A stretch of 9,392 bases of DNA from a bacterium (GCA_027619145.1 JAQCGA010000115.1:1-9392), one strand, 5' to 3'. Shown: positions 1-7,726, numbered from the stretch's first letter. The notes: generated by a model from the letters alone, not told the origin. Made by a program: numbers and translations.

Positions 1-1
1 C

Positions 2-41
2 AAAAAAAGACGTCAGCCCGATGGGTCGGAAACTGACGTCT
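2..41 (-). terminator. Rho-independent terminator closing the minus-strand gene cluster
   Basis: Read on the minus strand, a perfect 9-bp stem AGACGTCAG / CTGACGTCT (33-41 pairing with 8-16) is followed at once by a run of seven T (8 down to 2). The 16-nt loop can itself fold, because CCGA pairs with TCGG around a CCCA tetraloop, so the hairpin is long and stable. It lies about 80 nt downstream of the stop codon of the Gfo/Idh gene. The T-run exists on the minus strand only, so it ends transcription of the genes in this window and would not serve a gene converging from the left. Confidence 0.9.
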
Positions 42-120
42 GATAGGACAGTAGTGATGCCGAATCACTGGTATTCATGATCGGCAGGTGCCAACCGACT
101 CTTTAGAAAAATTTACCCAC
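42..120 (-). other. 3' untranslated stretch with competing small hairpins
   Basis: This is the non-coding segment between the Gfo/Idh stop codon and the terminator. It contains a perfect 6-bp inverted repeat, AGTGAT at 53-58 and ATCACT at 64-69, with a GCCGA loop. A second possible pairing joins TGCCGA (58-63) with TCGGCA (81-86), which would exclude the first. I see no credible ORF or T-run here. It may be plain 3' UTR structure; a regulatory role is not shown. Confidence 0.4.
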
Positions 121-1167
121 TCACACACGAAAGTTCGGCACTTCCACCGGCTTGCCACCCTGCTGGGCAGACAGGTGTGCACAAAGCCCCGGAGTCGAAA
201 AATCCAGCGAGCGGTACACATCAATCGGCGGTTCAGTACCCTCTATGACCGCCCGAATAAACCCGTCCACCATATAATACTCCGAGGTCCCATGCCCACC
301 GGCCGTCGCCTCAGGTGGTGCATCCAGATGTGAAGCGTCTGCCTCCATCGCCGCCAGTTTTTCTTCGCCCGCATGGTAAACCTTCGCCTCTTCCCACGGC
401 ACCCGCCGGTTCTCCAGACTACCTTCTGTTCCATAAAAAATCTGCCAGTGCATCGCGGGTTCCCGCGTTACAGTAAACCCGCACAAAATTTTAATCACAG
501 CCCCTTTTTCTGTCCGGAACAGCCCTACCTCCATATCAATCACACCCAGTTCTGGCAACGTATTCGACCCCGTATGCATCCCGACCGCAGACACACACCG
601 GTCATCCAGAATATCCAGCACCGGCCCCAGGCTGTGCGTACAATAATAAATCGGTGGCATATCTGCCCGCCACGTCCGCTTCCCCTGCGTATCGCGCATC
701 AACCCCCGGCAATCGTGAATATACTCTGCCTCCGCATAAAACACCTTACCAATCTCGCCACCCTGCACACGTTGCTTCCAATCCTGCACATAATGGTAAA
801 AATTCATATTCTCTGCCATCATGTACACGCACCCTGTCTTCCGCACCGCCTCCGCAATCGCACCGCACTCCGCCAGGGTCCAGGCCGCTGGCACTTCACT
901 CAACACATGAATCCCCGCCTCCATCGCCCGAATCGCTTGCTGCGCGTGCAACGGCGCTGGCGTAGCCACCACCACCACATCCGGCCCAGAATCCAGCATG
1001 GCGTCAAACTCCGTAAACACACCCGGAATCCCAAACTCACTGGCCACCGTCCTTGCCGCCTCGCCATTCAAATCGCATACAGCAGTGACCTGCGTGTCCT
1101 TATGGTTATGAAACACTCGGAACAACCCCCTGCCGCGCCGCAACCCCACAACACCCACCTTCAACAT
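121..1167 (-). CDS. Gfo/Idh/MocA-family NAD(P)-binding oxidoreductase-like protein
   Basis: The product is 348 aa from the ATG at 1167. It has an N-terminal Rossmann fold with the nucleotide-binding loop GVVGLRRGRG (residues 5-14), the acidic strand-2 end AVCDLN (about 29-34), and VVVVATPAPLHA (64-75), where the TP..LH pattern is typical of the family. The usual EKP motif reads E91-V92-P93, so the conserved lysine is missing. The C-terminal alpha/beta domain carries YYCTHSLGPVLD (174-185) with His178 as the likely catalytic or sugar-contacting residue, and a C-terminal HGTSEYYMVDGF (292-303). The reading frame stays open to a TTG at 1188, but ATG 1167 has GGGAG at 1176-1180 with 8-nt spacing and begins right at the Rossmann strand. 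It is cytosolic, with no signal peptide. It is the last gene before the terminator. Family members oxidise or reduce sugars, inositols or other polyols; the EVP and TH-LGP variants recall GH109 NAD-dependent glycosidases. The substrate cannot be told from sequence. Confidence 0.88.
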   Translation of the reverse strand: MLKVGVVGLRRGRGLFRVFHNHKDTQVTAVCDLNGEAARTVASEFGIPGVFTEFDAMLDSGPDVVVVATPAPLHAQQAIRAMEAGIHVLSEVPAAWTLAECGAIAEAVRKTGCVYMMAENMNFYHYVQDWKQRVQGGEIGKVFYAEAEYIHDCRGLMRDTQGKRTWRADMPPIYYCTHSLGPVLDILDDRCVSAVGMHTGSNTLPELGVIDMEVGLFRTEKGAVIKILCGFTVTREPAMHWQIFYGTEGSLENRRVPWEEAKVYHAGEEKLAAMEADASHLDAPPEATAGGHGTSEYYMVDGFIRAVIEGTEPPIDVYRSLDFSTPGLCAHLSAQQGGKPVEVPNFRV

Positions 1168-1175
1168 GGCATTTT

Positions 1176-1180
1176 CTCCC
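1176..1180 (-). promoter_or_regulatory. Ribosome binding site for the Gfo/Idh gene
   Basis: On the minus strand GGGAG lies 8 nt before the ATG at 1167. It falls inside the longer open frame that begins at TTG 1188, which is why the shorter 348-aa product is preferred. Confidence 0.6.
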
Positions 1181-1186
1181 AGACCC

Positions 1187-1228
1187 AATTTAAAATTGAT
1201 AATTGATAATTACCAATTGCCAATTTCT
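1187..1228. repeat. Six-unit AATTNNN heptad repeat forming an imperfect palindrome
   Basis: AATT recurs exactly every 7 bases at 1187, 1194, 1201, 1208, 1215 and 1222, with spacer triplets TAA, GAT, GAT, ACC, GCC and TCT. The 34-bp core 1193-1226 is an imperfect palindrome. In the minus-strand transcript it can fold into a hairpin of about 14-15 pairs with two G-U wobbles and one C-A mismatch. It fills most of the 75-bp spacer between the oxidoreductase stop (1243) and the Gfo/Idh start (1167), lying about 16 nt after the stop. It is AT-rich and has no following T-run, so it does not look like a terminator. It may be a dispersed intergenic repeat, an RNA-stability hairpin or a protein-binding site. 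Confidence 0.7.
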
Positions 1229-1242
1229 GTTTTTCCTCTTCT

Positions 1243-4200
1243 CTACGCCTCTTCCGCCACCGGCTCAATCGAAAGATATCCATCGATCACCGGAGCCTCA
1301 CCCTCCCCCTGCAGCAACCACTTCGCCGTCTGGTACGCCCGCTGAATCTTGGGCCGAATCACCTCACGGTAGCCCCGCACCTCGTCCGGTAAACCAAACA
1401 CACGCACGTAATTGGAATACTCCTGTTCATTCGTGTACTCGAACCGGTTCACCAGATCCATGTACCAATCCCGATATTCTTTTTCTTCCGGATGCCACGA
1501 CCGCAGCTTACGCAAAAACTTTACCCCGCGCACAATCCTCAGCATCCAATCCCGGGTATTCACCTTCATATAAAAATTGAACCCCAGTATCGGGAAATTC
1601 CCCCGGTTAAAATGCCGGTACGAAATTCGATCTCCCCGGGCCGGGTCTACATTGTAGCGCTCGAAATCCCGCTGGCGTTTCTCTTCACTCGTCAGCAGGT
1701 GCGCCACGTACACCTCATCTTTATATGCCATCACCCGCGCCAGGTACCGGATCACCATACGTGTCGCTTCAAAACCCAGCTCCGCGCTGTCTTTCTCATG
1801 CAAGGCCAGTACCCGATCTATATATACCTGGGCATATGCCGGTCCGTCCCACTGCACCAGATCGTATACCCCCAGCGCAAACTGCACCCGGTCTTCTTCA
1901 CCCAGCACCATCCCATCCACCTGTGCAACCAGTTTCCGGTACGCATCGGCCAACTTCTTCCCGCCCGAACGCGCCAGAATTCCCGCTTTGTCTTCTACCA
2001 GATCCGGGTACGTCACCGCCTTATCTTTCGGCTTCACCACGCCGGGGTCCAGCGCAAGCTTTCGGCCCAGGTCAAATGCTTTCAGATTCGATTCCAGGTC
2101 CTTGCCAATATTCTGCCTCATGGCCCAGTGGATATTCTCCAGGTCCAGCGGCAGCGCCCCACGCTGGTACGCCACTCCCAGCAAAATGCTGTTGGCATAA
2201 ATCTTATTCCCCAGAAATCGCTCAGAAATCGCACCCAGGTCCATCCCAAAATACGTGTTCAGATTCGTAAACCGTTTCAGTACCTCTTCCAGTTCAGAAG
2301 TCTGAAAATCGTCCTCCCCCGTCAACGTCAACACCGTATGCCGTTTCCCGGTTTCCACCACCGCCGTCGTATGCTCCGGGCTGGCCACACGGCCGTGCCC
2401 ATCCGGGTCCAGCCCCCGTACTGCCTCCAGAATATCCAGCCCCAGGAGCAAATCCGTGTGACCATACGGCGTTAACTGGGAAATTACCCGGTCGCCTTTT
2501 GTAAAACTTACATGGCTGTATACCGCGCCGTTGCGGATGGCCAGTCCCTTCTTATTTGTAAACCGAACCGTGTACCCCTGCTTCGCACCCGCCACTGAGA
2601 GAATGGCCGAAATGGTATTGATTCCCATCCCTCCCACACCTGCAATATACGCATACCACGTCGCATCGAACCCCCTCACCTCCGGCTCCGTCAACCCGGA
2701 CAGGTCAATAGACTCCGTCTGCTGTTCCGGCGCACGGGTTCGCGTAACCTGTACTTCTTCAAAAGAAGGGCACGTTCCATCTCCACCTGTAACCGTCACC
2801 TTCGTACAGGCCCCATCCGCCACACACAACGACAGGTCCGTGGCAATCTTGGGACCGCGCAACGTGTCTTCCACCGTCAATCCGCTACACCCAGTAGCCC
2901 GCGTACACTCCAAACAGTATTCGCACACCTCCGGCGTAATATTGATATGTGTTTCTTCTGGAAGAAATCCTGTTTTCTTCAGCACCTGCCGTTGCTCTGC
3001 CTTCACACGGCGATTGTACGTAATTCCGCACTCCTTATCTGCAATCATAATCTTCACGCCGTCTTTCAGCAGCACCTTCTCCAGCGTTTCCCTGTACGCC
3101 TCCCGATCCGCTGGATTCATCCTGGCCACAAAGACCGGCCCATCTCCAGCCGAACCGGCCATCCCACGCACCACTTTCTCAATATCCTGAGCAAACGTAG
3201 GCCGCCCCATAATATCTATATCCACGCCTGGCGTGGGCTGGTGTCCGGTCATCGCCGTTGTCTTATTGTCCAGAATCACATACGTAATATCCTGCCCATG
3301 CTTAATCGAATCCGAAATCGCCGTCATCCCACTGTGGAAAAACGTACTGTCTCCCATAAATACAAGCTGCTTGTTGGTGATAAACGGATCAATGCCTGCC
3401 CCCGTGCCACCACCCAGCCCCATCCCGGACAAATTGTGCATCAACCGTTCAAACGGTTTGTACTTCAACAACGAGTAACACCCAATATCTCCATGGAACA
3501 CAAGATCTACCGGGTCTGTATCGTGATGCTTTTTCATATACTCCGTATCGTTAAACTCGTCCACCATCCGGTTCAACACGCTGGCCGAATCCCGATGTGG
3601 ACAACCCGGACAGAAAGAAGGCGTACGTACAGTCGCTTTCAATTCGTACACGCCCGTTCTCTCCAGCAACGCCACTTCCTGGTCAATTCGATTCCGATCC
3701 ACAGAAATGGATGGATCGTCCAGCGCCTTCAACACCGGCGCCAGATAACGCAACAAAATAGACGGATTCAATCCCTTGCTCTCTGGCAACCCGGGCCAGC
3801 CGTTGGGAAAACGCTTGCCCCATACCCGAAATGGACCAATCTCGTCAGCCTGATGCATCTCTTGAGGCGCCGCTTTCACCTGTTCTTCCAGAAATCCACG
3901 CTTCTCTTCTACCACGTAAATCTCATCCACCATTCCCGCAAACTCCCGCAGCACCTCCCGCTCCAGCGGATAGGTCAATCCATATTTCAGAATTGGAAGC
4001 TGCTCTTCCAGCCCCACCATGTTCAACACGTGCTCCAAATAACAATACGCCAGGCTGCTGGTAATAAACCCCACGCGCTTCTTGCCCGACACAGGTGCAT
4101 ACAGAATCCGATTAATCTCGTACTCTCGCGCAAGCTCCAGCAGACGAGGAAACCGTTGGTAGAGCACCTCTTCTTCTTTCGCTACCGTATGCGGCGGAAT

Positions 4201-4848
4201 AATCACCCGGTCATCCACCGGAATGGACCGGGTCTGGATGGTCACAGGTTCGTTAATCGTCAACTCTGGATATTGATTGGCCTGTACATCCACCGTCCCG
4301 CCGCCATCGGCCTGATTAGACGTAACCAGGTATGCCACGTACAGCCGTGTTTTCTCAGACAGGTCAAAAGCAACACCAATCCAGTCTTTCATTTCCTGGA
4401 ACGTACTTGGCTCCAGCACCGGCATGTACAGATGTTTTGCAATAAACCGAGAATCGGCCGGTACCTGCGTGCCCTCAGACCACGTATCATCTCCAAATAC
4501 CGCCACCGCAGCCCCACCTGGCGCGGTACCGGACATGTTGCCCAGAGCCAGACCATCTGCGGCAACGTGCGCACCTACACTCTTCATAACCGTCATCGCA
4601 CGAATCGCTTCCATCTGCGATCCGTTTAACCGCGCAGCACTCAACGCCTCGTTGCTGGCAATTTGTACCATAATACCGCGTTCAATCATGAGTTCTTTGA
4701 TCCGTTCGGCAGCGTCAAACACCTCGGCCACCGGAGATCCCGGGTACCCGGTCAGAAGCCCCAAACGGTGCTCCAACCCACCCTTGACAATCAACTCATT
4801 GCCAGTAAAAATACCAATACCTTTTTCCTGGAGAAAACGTGGATCCAT
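1243..4848 (-). CDS. Indolepyruvate:ferredoxin oxidoreductase-type enzyme, fused IorA-IorB single chain
   Basis: This 1201-aa cytosolic enzyme belongs to the thiamine-diphosphate, Fe-S 2-oxoacid:ferredoxin oxidoreductases, which convert a 2-oxoacid plus CoA to acyl-CoA, CO2 and reduced ferredoxin. Domains in order: a pyrimidine-binding domain with GYPGSP (34-39) and the likely cofactor Glu67 in ASNEALSAA; a middle domain (about 250-400); a TPP domain with CPGCPHR (413-419), GDIGC (453-457) and the Mg/diphosphate motif GDS (499-501) to N528; a ferredoxin-like segment with Cys642, 645, 648 and 654, then Cys675, 681 and 693 (the last in CPSF); an IorB/gamma domain beginning at GVGGMG (737-742); and a C-terminal DUF6537-like region (about 930-1150, ending near NRFEY). 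It resembles the roughly 1150-1200-aa fused enzymes best known from proteobacteria that degrade aromatic amino acids. The ATG at 4848 has AGGGG 5 nt upstream (4854-4858). It starts 34 nt after the GWxTD gene stop, so the two are probably cotranscribed. Indolepyruvate or phenylpyruvate is the likely substrate, but this is not proven. Confidence 0.9.
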   Translation of the reverse strand: MDPRFLQEKGIGIFTGNELIVKGGLEHRLGLLTGYPGSPVAEVFDAAERIKELMIERGIMVQIASNEALSAARLNGSQMEAIRAMTVMKSVGAHVAADGLALGNMSGTAPGGAAVAVFGDDTWSEGTQVPADSRFIAKHLYMPVLEPSTFQEMKDWIGVAFDLSEKTRLYVAYLVTSNQADGGGTVDVQANQYPELTINEPVTIQTRSIPVDDRVIIPPHTVAKEEEVLYQRFPRLLELAREYEINRILYAPVSGKKRVGFITSSLAYCYLEHVLNMVGLEEQLPILKYGLTYPLEREVLREFAGMVDEIYVVEEKRGFLEEQVKAAPQEMHQADEIGPFRVWGKRFPNGWPGLPESKGLNPSILLRYLAPVLKALDDPSISVDRNRIDQEVALLERTGVYELKATVRTPSFCPGCPHRDSASVLNRMVDEFNDTEYMKKHHDTDPVDLVFHGDIGCYSLLKYKPFERLMHNLSGMGLGGGTGAGIDPFITNKQLVFMGDSTFFHSGMTAISDSIKHGQDITYVILDNKTTAMTGHQPTPGVDIDIMGRPTFAQDIEKVVRGMAGSAGDGPVFVARMNPADREAYRETLEKVLLKDGVKIMIADKECGITYNRRVKAEQRQVLKKTGFLPEETHINITPEVCEYCLECTRATGCSGLTVEDTLRGPKIATDLSLCVADGACTKVTVTGGDGTCPSFEEVQVTRTRAPEQQTESIDLSGLTEPEVRGFDATWYAYIAGVGGMGINTISAILSVAGAKQGYTVRFTNKKGLAIRNGAVYSHVSFTKGDRVISQLTPYGHTDLLLGLDILEAVRGLDPDGHGRVASPEHTTAVVETGKRHTVLTLTGEDDFQTSELEEVLKRFTNLNTYFGMDLGAISERFLGNKIYANSILLGVAYQRGALPLDLENIHWAMRQNIGKDLESNLKAFDLGRKLALDPGVVKPKDKAVTYPDLVEDKAGILARSGGKKLADAYRKLVAQVDGMVLGEEDRVQFALGVYDLVQWDGPAYAQVYIDRVLALHEKDSAELGFEATRMVIRYLARVMAYKDEVYVAHLLTSEEKRQRDFERYNVDPARGDRISYRHFNRGNFPILGFNFYMKVNTRDWMLRIVRGVKFLRKLRSWHPEEKEYRDWYMDLVNRFEYTNEQEYSNYVRVFGLPDEVRGYREVIRPKIQRAYQTAKWLLQGEGEAPVIDGYLSIEPVAEEA

Positions 4849-4882
4849 ACCTTCCCCTGCAAAGTCTATGATCGAAGTAAAA

Positions 4883-6262
4883 TTATTCTATCATCCGCCA
4901 CTGCGGGTTGTAAAATTCTTTGGGATGCGTAGAATGTACCAGCTCGAAAACACCGGCACCCCGACGGTCCTGGAAAATGAACCGGTACCCGCCCGTTCGT
5001 TCGTACGTCCATACTTCAAAAGGTTTTTCCTGGGCCGAAGCCATATTGTACTGAATATCAGTAGGTGCCCCGTACTTCACATAAATCCGGCCCTTGTCCG
5101 TATCTGCCCCTCGCTTCCCGCGGCCTGCCGCATAATTGTTGTCCGCATGCCGCATCCGTTGCATGTGCTCAATCAATCGCTCATTCTCGGGCGTTGCCGC
5201 TGTAGGGTCCTGCTCTTTCCAGAAATTTCGCAGAAAGCGCATTTTGGCTTCCTGGCTTTCCAAATCATTGTACACTTTTCTTTCTTTGGAACTGGCAACG
5301 TACTGGATATCCATATAATACCGCAGCTGGTCCTTCTGATCTTCCGTCAACTCCACCGGCATGTTTTCAGGAGCCAGGAACACCTTCCTGCGCGTACGCG
5401 CCACCTCTCGAGAACGCCGGTCCAGCACCTCCACCTGCAAATCATAGCCCCCCCCCGGAAGATCTCCAATGGGCAACTGCTCTGTCTTGACGACACTGTC
5501 GCCTGGTTTTGCAAGGCGTTTGGGTGGATACGATGCCACCACTTTGCCGCTGGTATCTGTGAGGCTATATCCCACAATAAACGTATTATCTGCACCCTCT
5601 TCGACGGCCGCAAGATTGTAGACCTCGAAGTAGATAGGAATTTCGTTGCCAACCATATAACTCCGGGTCGTATTCGGGATCACATTCCAGCCCCGTTTAG
5701 CAAACCGCCCTTCCCGGTTCGTCTGTTCCAGCGCAGAGGCGAACAAAATATTACTGGTCGTCAGATTTTTACCCTCAAAATTATGCACCTGAATGGCGGC
5801 TTCACTCGTCCCCGACAGTTTTCCGTTCAGGTCCCGAATGGTGAGCGAGATTTGGTACATTCCCGGCTTCAAATCGAAACCGATTACATCGTTAAAGGGT
5901 AGACTGGACGATCCAATATCCTCTTCGTCCTCCACCGAAACAGTACGTTCCCACGTCTCTTCAGCCGCTGTTTCACCCGCTTCGCTTACCACCTTCACAG
6001 ACAGCTCCAGGCGGGCTACAGACTGCTTGTTCTCCCGCCGAAATTTCAACTGTCCTGCATCAATCAGTACATAAATCTCTTCCCGAGTGTGCCCTTGAGG
6101 ACCCCTGAAACCGGCGGTATCCAAAAAAAATGTAAGATCTCCACTGCTTGTCATTGGTAAATCTTGGTAACCAGCCGTATCCGCCTCCTGCGAGTACACC
6201 TCCCCGATGCAAGCGAATGCCAGGCTCAACCCCACAAACAAAACGCGTCTGAATCTCATCAT
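4883..6262 (-). CDS. Secreted GWxTD-domain protein
   Basis: This 459-aa protein has an N-terminal signal peptide: MMRFRR, a hydrophobic stretch (about 7-19), and a probable cleavage after VYS at residue 24. AFAC at 15-18 is a weak lipobox-like string. Residues about 40-300 form beta-rich, immunoglobulin-like segments with recurring strand patterns such as LKPGMYQISLTIRD and LPGGGYDLQVEVLD. The C-terminal 150 residues match the GWxTD domain seen in FCB-group bacteria: FLRNFWKEQDPT (343-354), DTDKGRIYVKYGAPTDI (387-403), PFEVWTYE (414-421) and LVHSTHPKEFYNPQW (441-455). The eponymous Gly-Trp-x-Thr-Asp reads G385-A-D-T-D389, lacking Trp. A GGAGG (6268-6272) sits 5 nt before ATG 6262 and 8 nt before the adjacent ATG 6259, so either could be used. 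Biochemical function is unknown for the family; the protein is probably periplasmic or surface-associated. It is followed closely by the oxidoreductase gene. Confidence 0.85.
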   Translation of the reverse strand: MMRFRRVLFVGLSLAFACIGEVYSQEADTAGYQDLPMTSSGDLTFFLDTAGFRGPQGHTREEIYVLIDAGQLKFRRENKQSVARLELSVKVVSEAGETAAEETWERTVSVEDEEDIGSSSLPFNDVIGFDLKPGMYQISLTIRDLNGKLSGTSEAAIQVHNFEGKNLTTSNILFASALEQTNREGRFAKRGWNVIPNTTRSYMVGNEIPIYFEVYNLAAVEEGADNTFIVGYSLTDTSGKVVASYPPKRLAKPGDSVVKTEQLPIGDLPGGGYDLQVEVLDRRSREVARTRRKVFLAPENMPVELTEDQKDQLRYYMDIQYVASSKERKVYNDLESQEAKMRFLRNFWKEQDPTAATPENERLIEHMQRMRHADNNYAAGRGKRGADTDKGRIYVKYGAPTDIQYNMASAQEKPFEVWTYERTGGYRFIFQDRRGAGVFELVHSTHPKEFYNPQWRMIE

Positions 6263-6387
6263 TGAATCCTCCAGGGCAACAGTACCTGTTCAAAGCCTGA
6301 CGGATGATACCCCGTACTCCTTATGGCCTCCCGGCGGGGCGAATTCAGGAATCGATCCGGGCTTCCTTGTGAAAGCAACACACGATT
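6263..6387 (-). other. 125-bp intergenic gap between the Rieske gene and the GWxTD gene
   Basis: This is the widest gap in the window and the only place where the upstream and downstream blocks clearly separate. It has a small hairpin GCTTTC-ACAA-GGAAGC (6361-6376, one G-U pair) just after the Rieske stop and a GC-rich 5-bp stem around 6326-6340. Neither is followed by a T-run, so I do not call a terminator. A TATCAT at 6304-6309 could act as a -10 box but has no good -35 at the right distance. A promoter for the downstream block may lie here, but I cannot identify it. Confidence 0.35.
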
Positions 6388-6804
6388 TCATTCACGCGCA
6401 GAACCAGTACACTCGGGTGGCCCCACGAATACATCTTCTCCTTCTACCCGAACACGATATTTCGCCACACTGTAATGTGGCGCCTCCGGGCACGTTCCCG
6501 TTCCCAGATCAAACTTCAACCCATGCCAAACGCAGGTAACTTCTCCGCCTTTCAACCCAGCCGTACCAATAGGCCGGTAGCTGTGCGGGCAAATGTTATC
6601 AATGGCTTCCAGCTTCCCATCCACATGAAAAAGCCCAATCTCCCGCCCCATAGCAACCACTACTTTTCCCGTGTCCAGTGGGATTTCTGAAAGCGAGGCC
6701 ACACGCACAAAACGCTCGCGCAAGAGCGCACGCTTCCTGTCTTCCTGTTGTGTCTCCACCCGGCTCTTCCGTTGAAACACGGAACGCAAAATCCCGCCTT
6801 TCAT
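6388..6804 (-). CDS. Rieske [2Fe-2S] ferredoxin-like protein, translationally coupled to lipA
   Basis: This 138-aa soluble protein has a single Rieske domain at about residues 32-130. The cluster ligands are visible: Cys72 and His74 in CPH, Cys91 and His94 in CVWHG, giving C-X-H-X16-C-X2-[19 protein letters not shown] and GLKFDLGTG are the usual flanking strands. About 30 basic, charged N-terminal residues precede the domain, making it longer than the roughly 105-aa NirD or BphF-type ferredoxins. There is no transmembrane segment or signal peptide, so it is not a bc1-type Rieske subunit. No oxygenase or reductase partner lies beside it. Its ATG (6802-6804) overlaps the lipA TGA (6801-6803) as ATGA, which implies coupled translation. 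It most likely acts as a small electron carrier; the partner is unknown. Confidence 0.85.
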   Translation of the reverse strand: MKGGILRSVFQRKSRVETQQEDRKRALLRERFVRVASLSEIPLDTGKVVVAMGREIGLFHVDGKLEAIDNICPHSYRPIGTAGLKGGEVTCVWHGLKFDLGTGTCPEAPHYSVAKYRVRVEGEDVFVGPPECTGSARE

Positions 6805-7694
6805 CCCTGAACCACCTGGTCTGCCGCGTGGTAAGAACTGCGGACCAGCGGACCGGATTCTACGTGCTGAAACCCCAGCCCCTGTGCGTATTCCTTCAGT
6901 GCAGAAAACTCGTCCGGGTGGTAAAATCGGGCAATGGGAACATGCGAAGGGGAAGGCTGTAAATATTGCCCCACCGTCAAAATATCGGTTCCCTGATCTG
7001 CCAGGTCTGCAACCGTAATCTGGACCTCCTCCATCGTTTCACCTGCACCCACCATAATACCAGAGTTGGTTGGGATCTCCGGACGGAGTGCCTTCGCTTT
7101 GCGCAACAACGCCAGAGATTGGTCATATCTCGCCTGCGGGCGCATCAACCGATACAACCGGGGCACTGTCTCCAGATTGTGATTCAAAATCTCCGGCTCT
7201 GCGTTCAGCACAATTTCCAATGCATCCCAGTTGCCTTGAAAATCTGGAATCAACACCTCCACACTGGTCTCCGGGCACAATCGGTGGATCTCCCGAATCG
7301 TCTCCGCAAAAATCTCCGCGCCTCCGTCCGCCAGCTCATCCCGGTTCACAGACGTAACCACCGCATGCCGCAATTTCAGGCTGCGCACCGCCTCGGCCAC
7401 ACGCCCGGGCTCTTCCAGGTCCAGCCCCACGGGTCGTCCCGTCTTCACCGCGCAAAAACCACAGCTCCGCGTGCAAATATCGCCCAAAATCATAAACGTG
7501 GCAGTACCGGCACCCCAGCATTCTCCAATATTGGGGCACATCGCGCTCTCGCAAACCGTGTGTAAATCCAGATCCAGCATCAGCCGCTTCAGTTCGCGGT
7601 ATTTCGCGTTTCCGGGCGCAGGCACCCGAAACCAGTCCGGAAGCCGTCGGCCCGGCCGGGGATTTTGATTTTCAATGGTAAGAAGCTCCGCCAT
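6801..7694 (-). CDS. lipA: Lipoyl synthase (radical SAM)
   Basis: LipA inserts two sulfur atoms into octanoyl groups on lipoyl domains, using S-adenosylmethionine and two [4Fe-4S] clusters. Numbering from the preferred ATG at 7694 (297 aa), the auxiliary cluster cysteines are C48, C53 and C59 ([12 protein letters not shown]). The radical-SAM cysteines C74, C78 and C81 follow in CTRSCGFC, a C-X3-C-X2-C motif. [14 protein letters not shown] and [10 protein letters not shown] are family signatures, and the C-terminal RSSYHA (285-290) provides the Ser ligand of the auxiliary cluster. Length is normal. The frame also has an ATG at 7703, but AGAGAGG abuts that codon directly, while it lies 9 nt before ATG 7694, so the shorter start is favoured. 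The gene follows miaB by about 23 nt and overlaps the Rieske gene. No octanoyltransferase (LipB) or lipoate-dependent enzyme lies in the window. Confidence 0.97.
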   Translation of the reverse strand: MAELLTIENQNPRPGRRLPDWFRVPAPGNAKYRELKRLMLDLDLHTVCESAMCPNIGECWGAGTATFMILGDICTRSCGFCAVKTGRPVGLDLEEPGRVAEAVRSLKLRHAVVTSVNRDELADGGAEIFAETIREIHRLCPETSVEVLIPDFQGNWDALEIVLNAEPEILNHNLETVPRLYRLMRPQARYDQSLALLRKAKALRPEIPTNSGIMVGAGETMEEVQITVADLADQGTDILTVGQYLQPSPSHVPIARFYHPDEFSALKEYAQGLGFQHVESGPLVRSSYHAADQVVQG

Positions 7695-7703
7695 ACCCTG
7701 CAT

Positions 7704-7710
7704 CCTCTCT
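7704..7710 (-). promoter_or_regulatory. Ribosome binding site deciding the lipA start
   Basis: AGAGAGG on the minus strand is directly adjacent to ATG 7703 but 9 nt from ATG 7694. The spacing supports initiation at 7694. Confidence 0.55.
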
Positions 7711-7712
7711 CA

Positions 7713-7726
7713 AATTGTCAATTGGC
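7713..7726. repeat. Two-unit AATTNNN heptad at the miaB/lipA junction
   Basis: AATTGTC followed by AATTGGC repeats with the same 7-base period as the longer element at 1187-1228. It overlaps the last codons and stop of miaB, so part of it is coding. With two units this may be chance; it is listed because the period and the AATT core match the larger repeat. Confidence 0.3.

Noticed and set aside
373..1206. Plus-strand open frame of 277 codons opposite the Gfo/Idh gene
   Set aside because: Low-complexity His/Arg/Pro-rich translation antisense to a well-supported gene.
2947..4629. Long plus-strand open frame of 560 codons opposite the fused oxidoreductase
   Set aside because: It is antisense to a fully conserved enzyme. 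Its translation is rich in His, Arg, Pro and Gln with no recognisable domain, as expected from the reverse complement of codon-biased coding DNA.
4424..5902. Plus-strand open frame of 492 codons across the oxidoreductase/GWxTD junction
   Set aside because: It spans two real minus-strand genes and their spacer, has no family motif, and is a shadow of their codon bias.
6261..6310. Possible sigma-70 promoter before the GWxTD gene
   Set aside because: A TATCAT -10-like hexamer exists, but no acceptable -35 lies 16-18 bp upstream, so a promoter call is not supported.
6326..6340. GC-rich stem after the Rieske gene as a possible terminator
   Set aside because: The stem is only five pairs with a wobble and no T-run follows on either strand.
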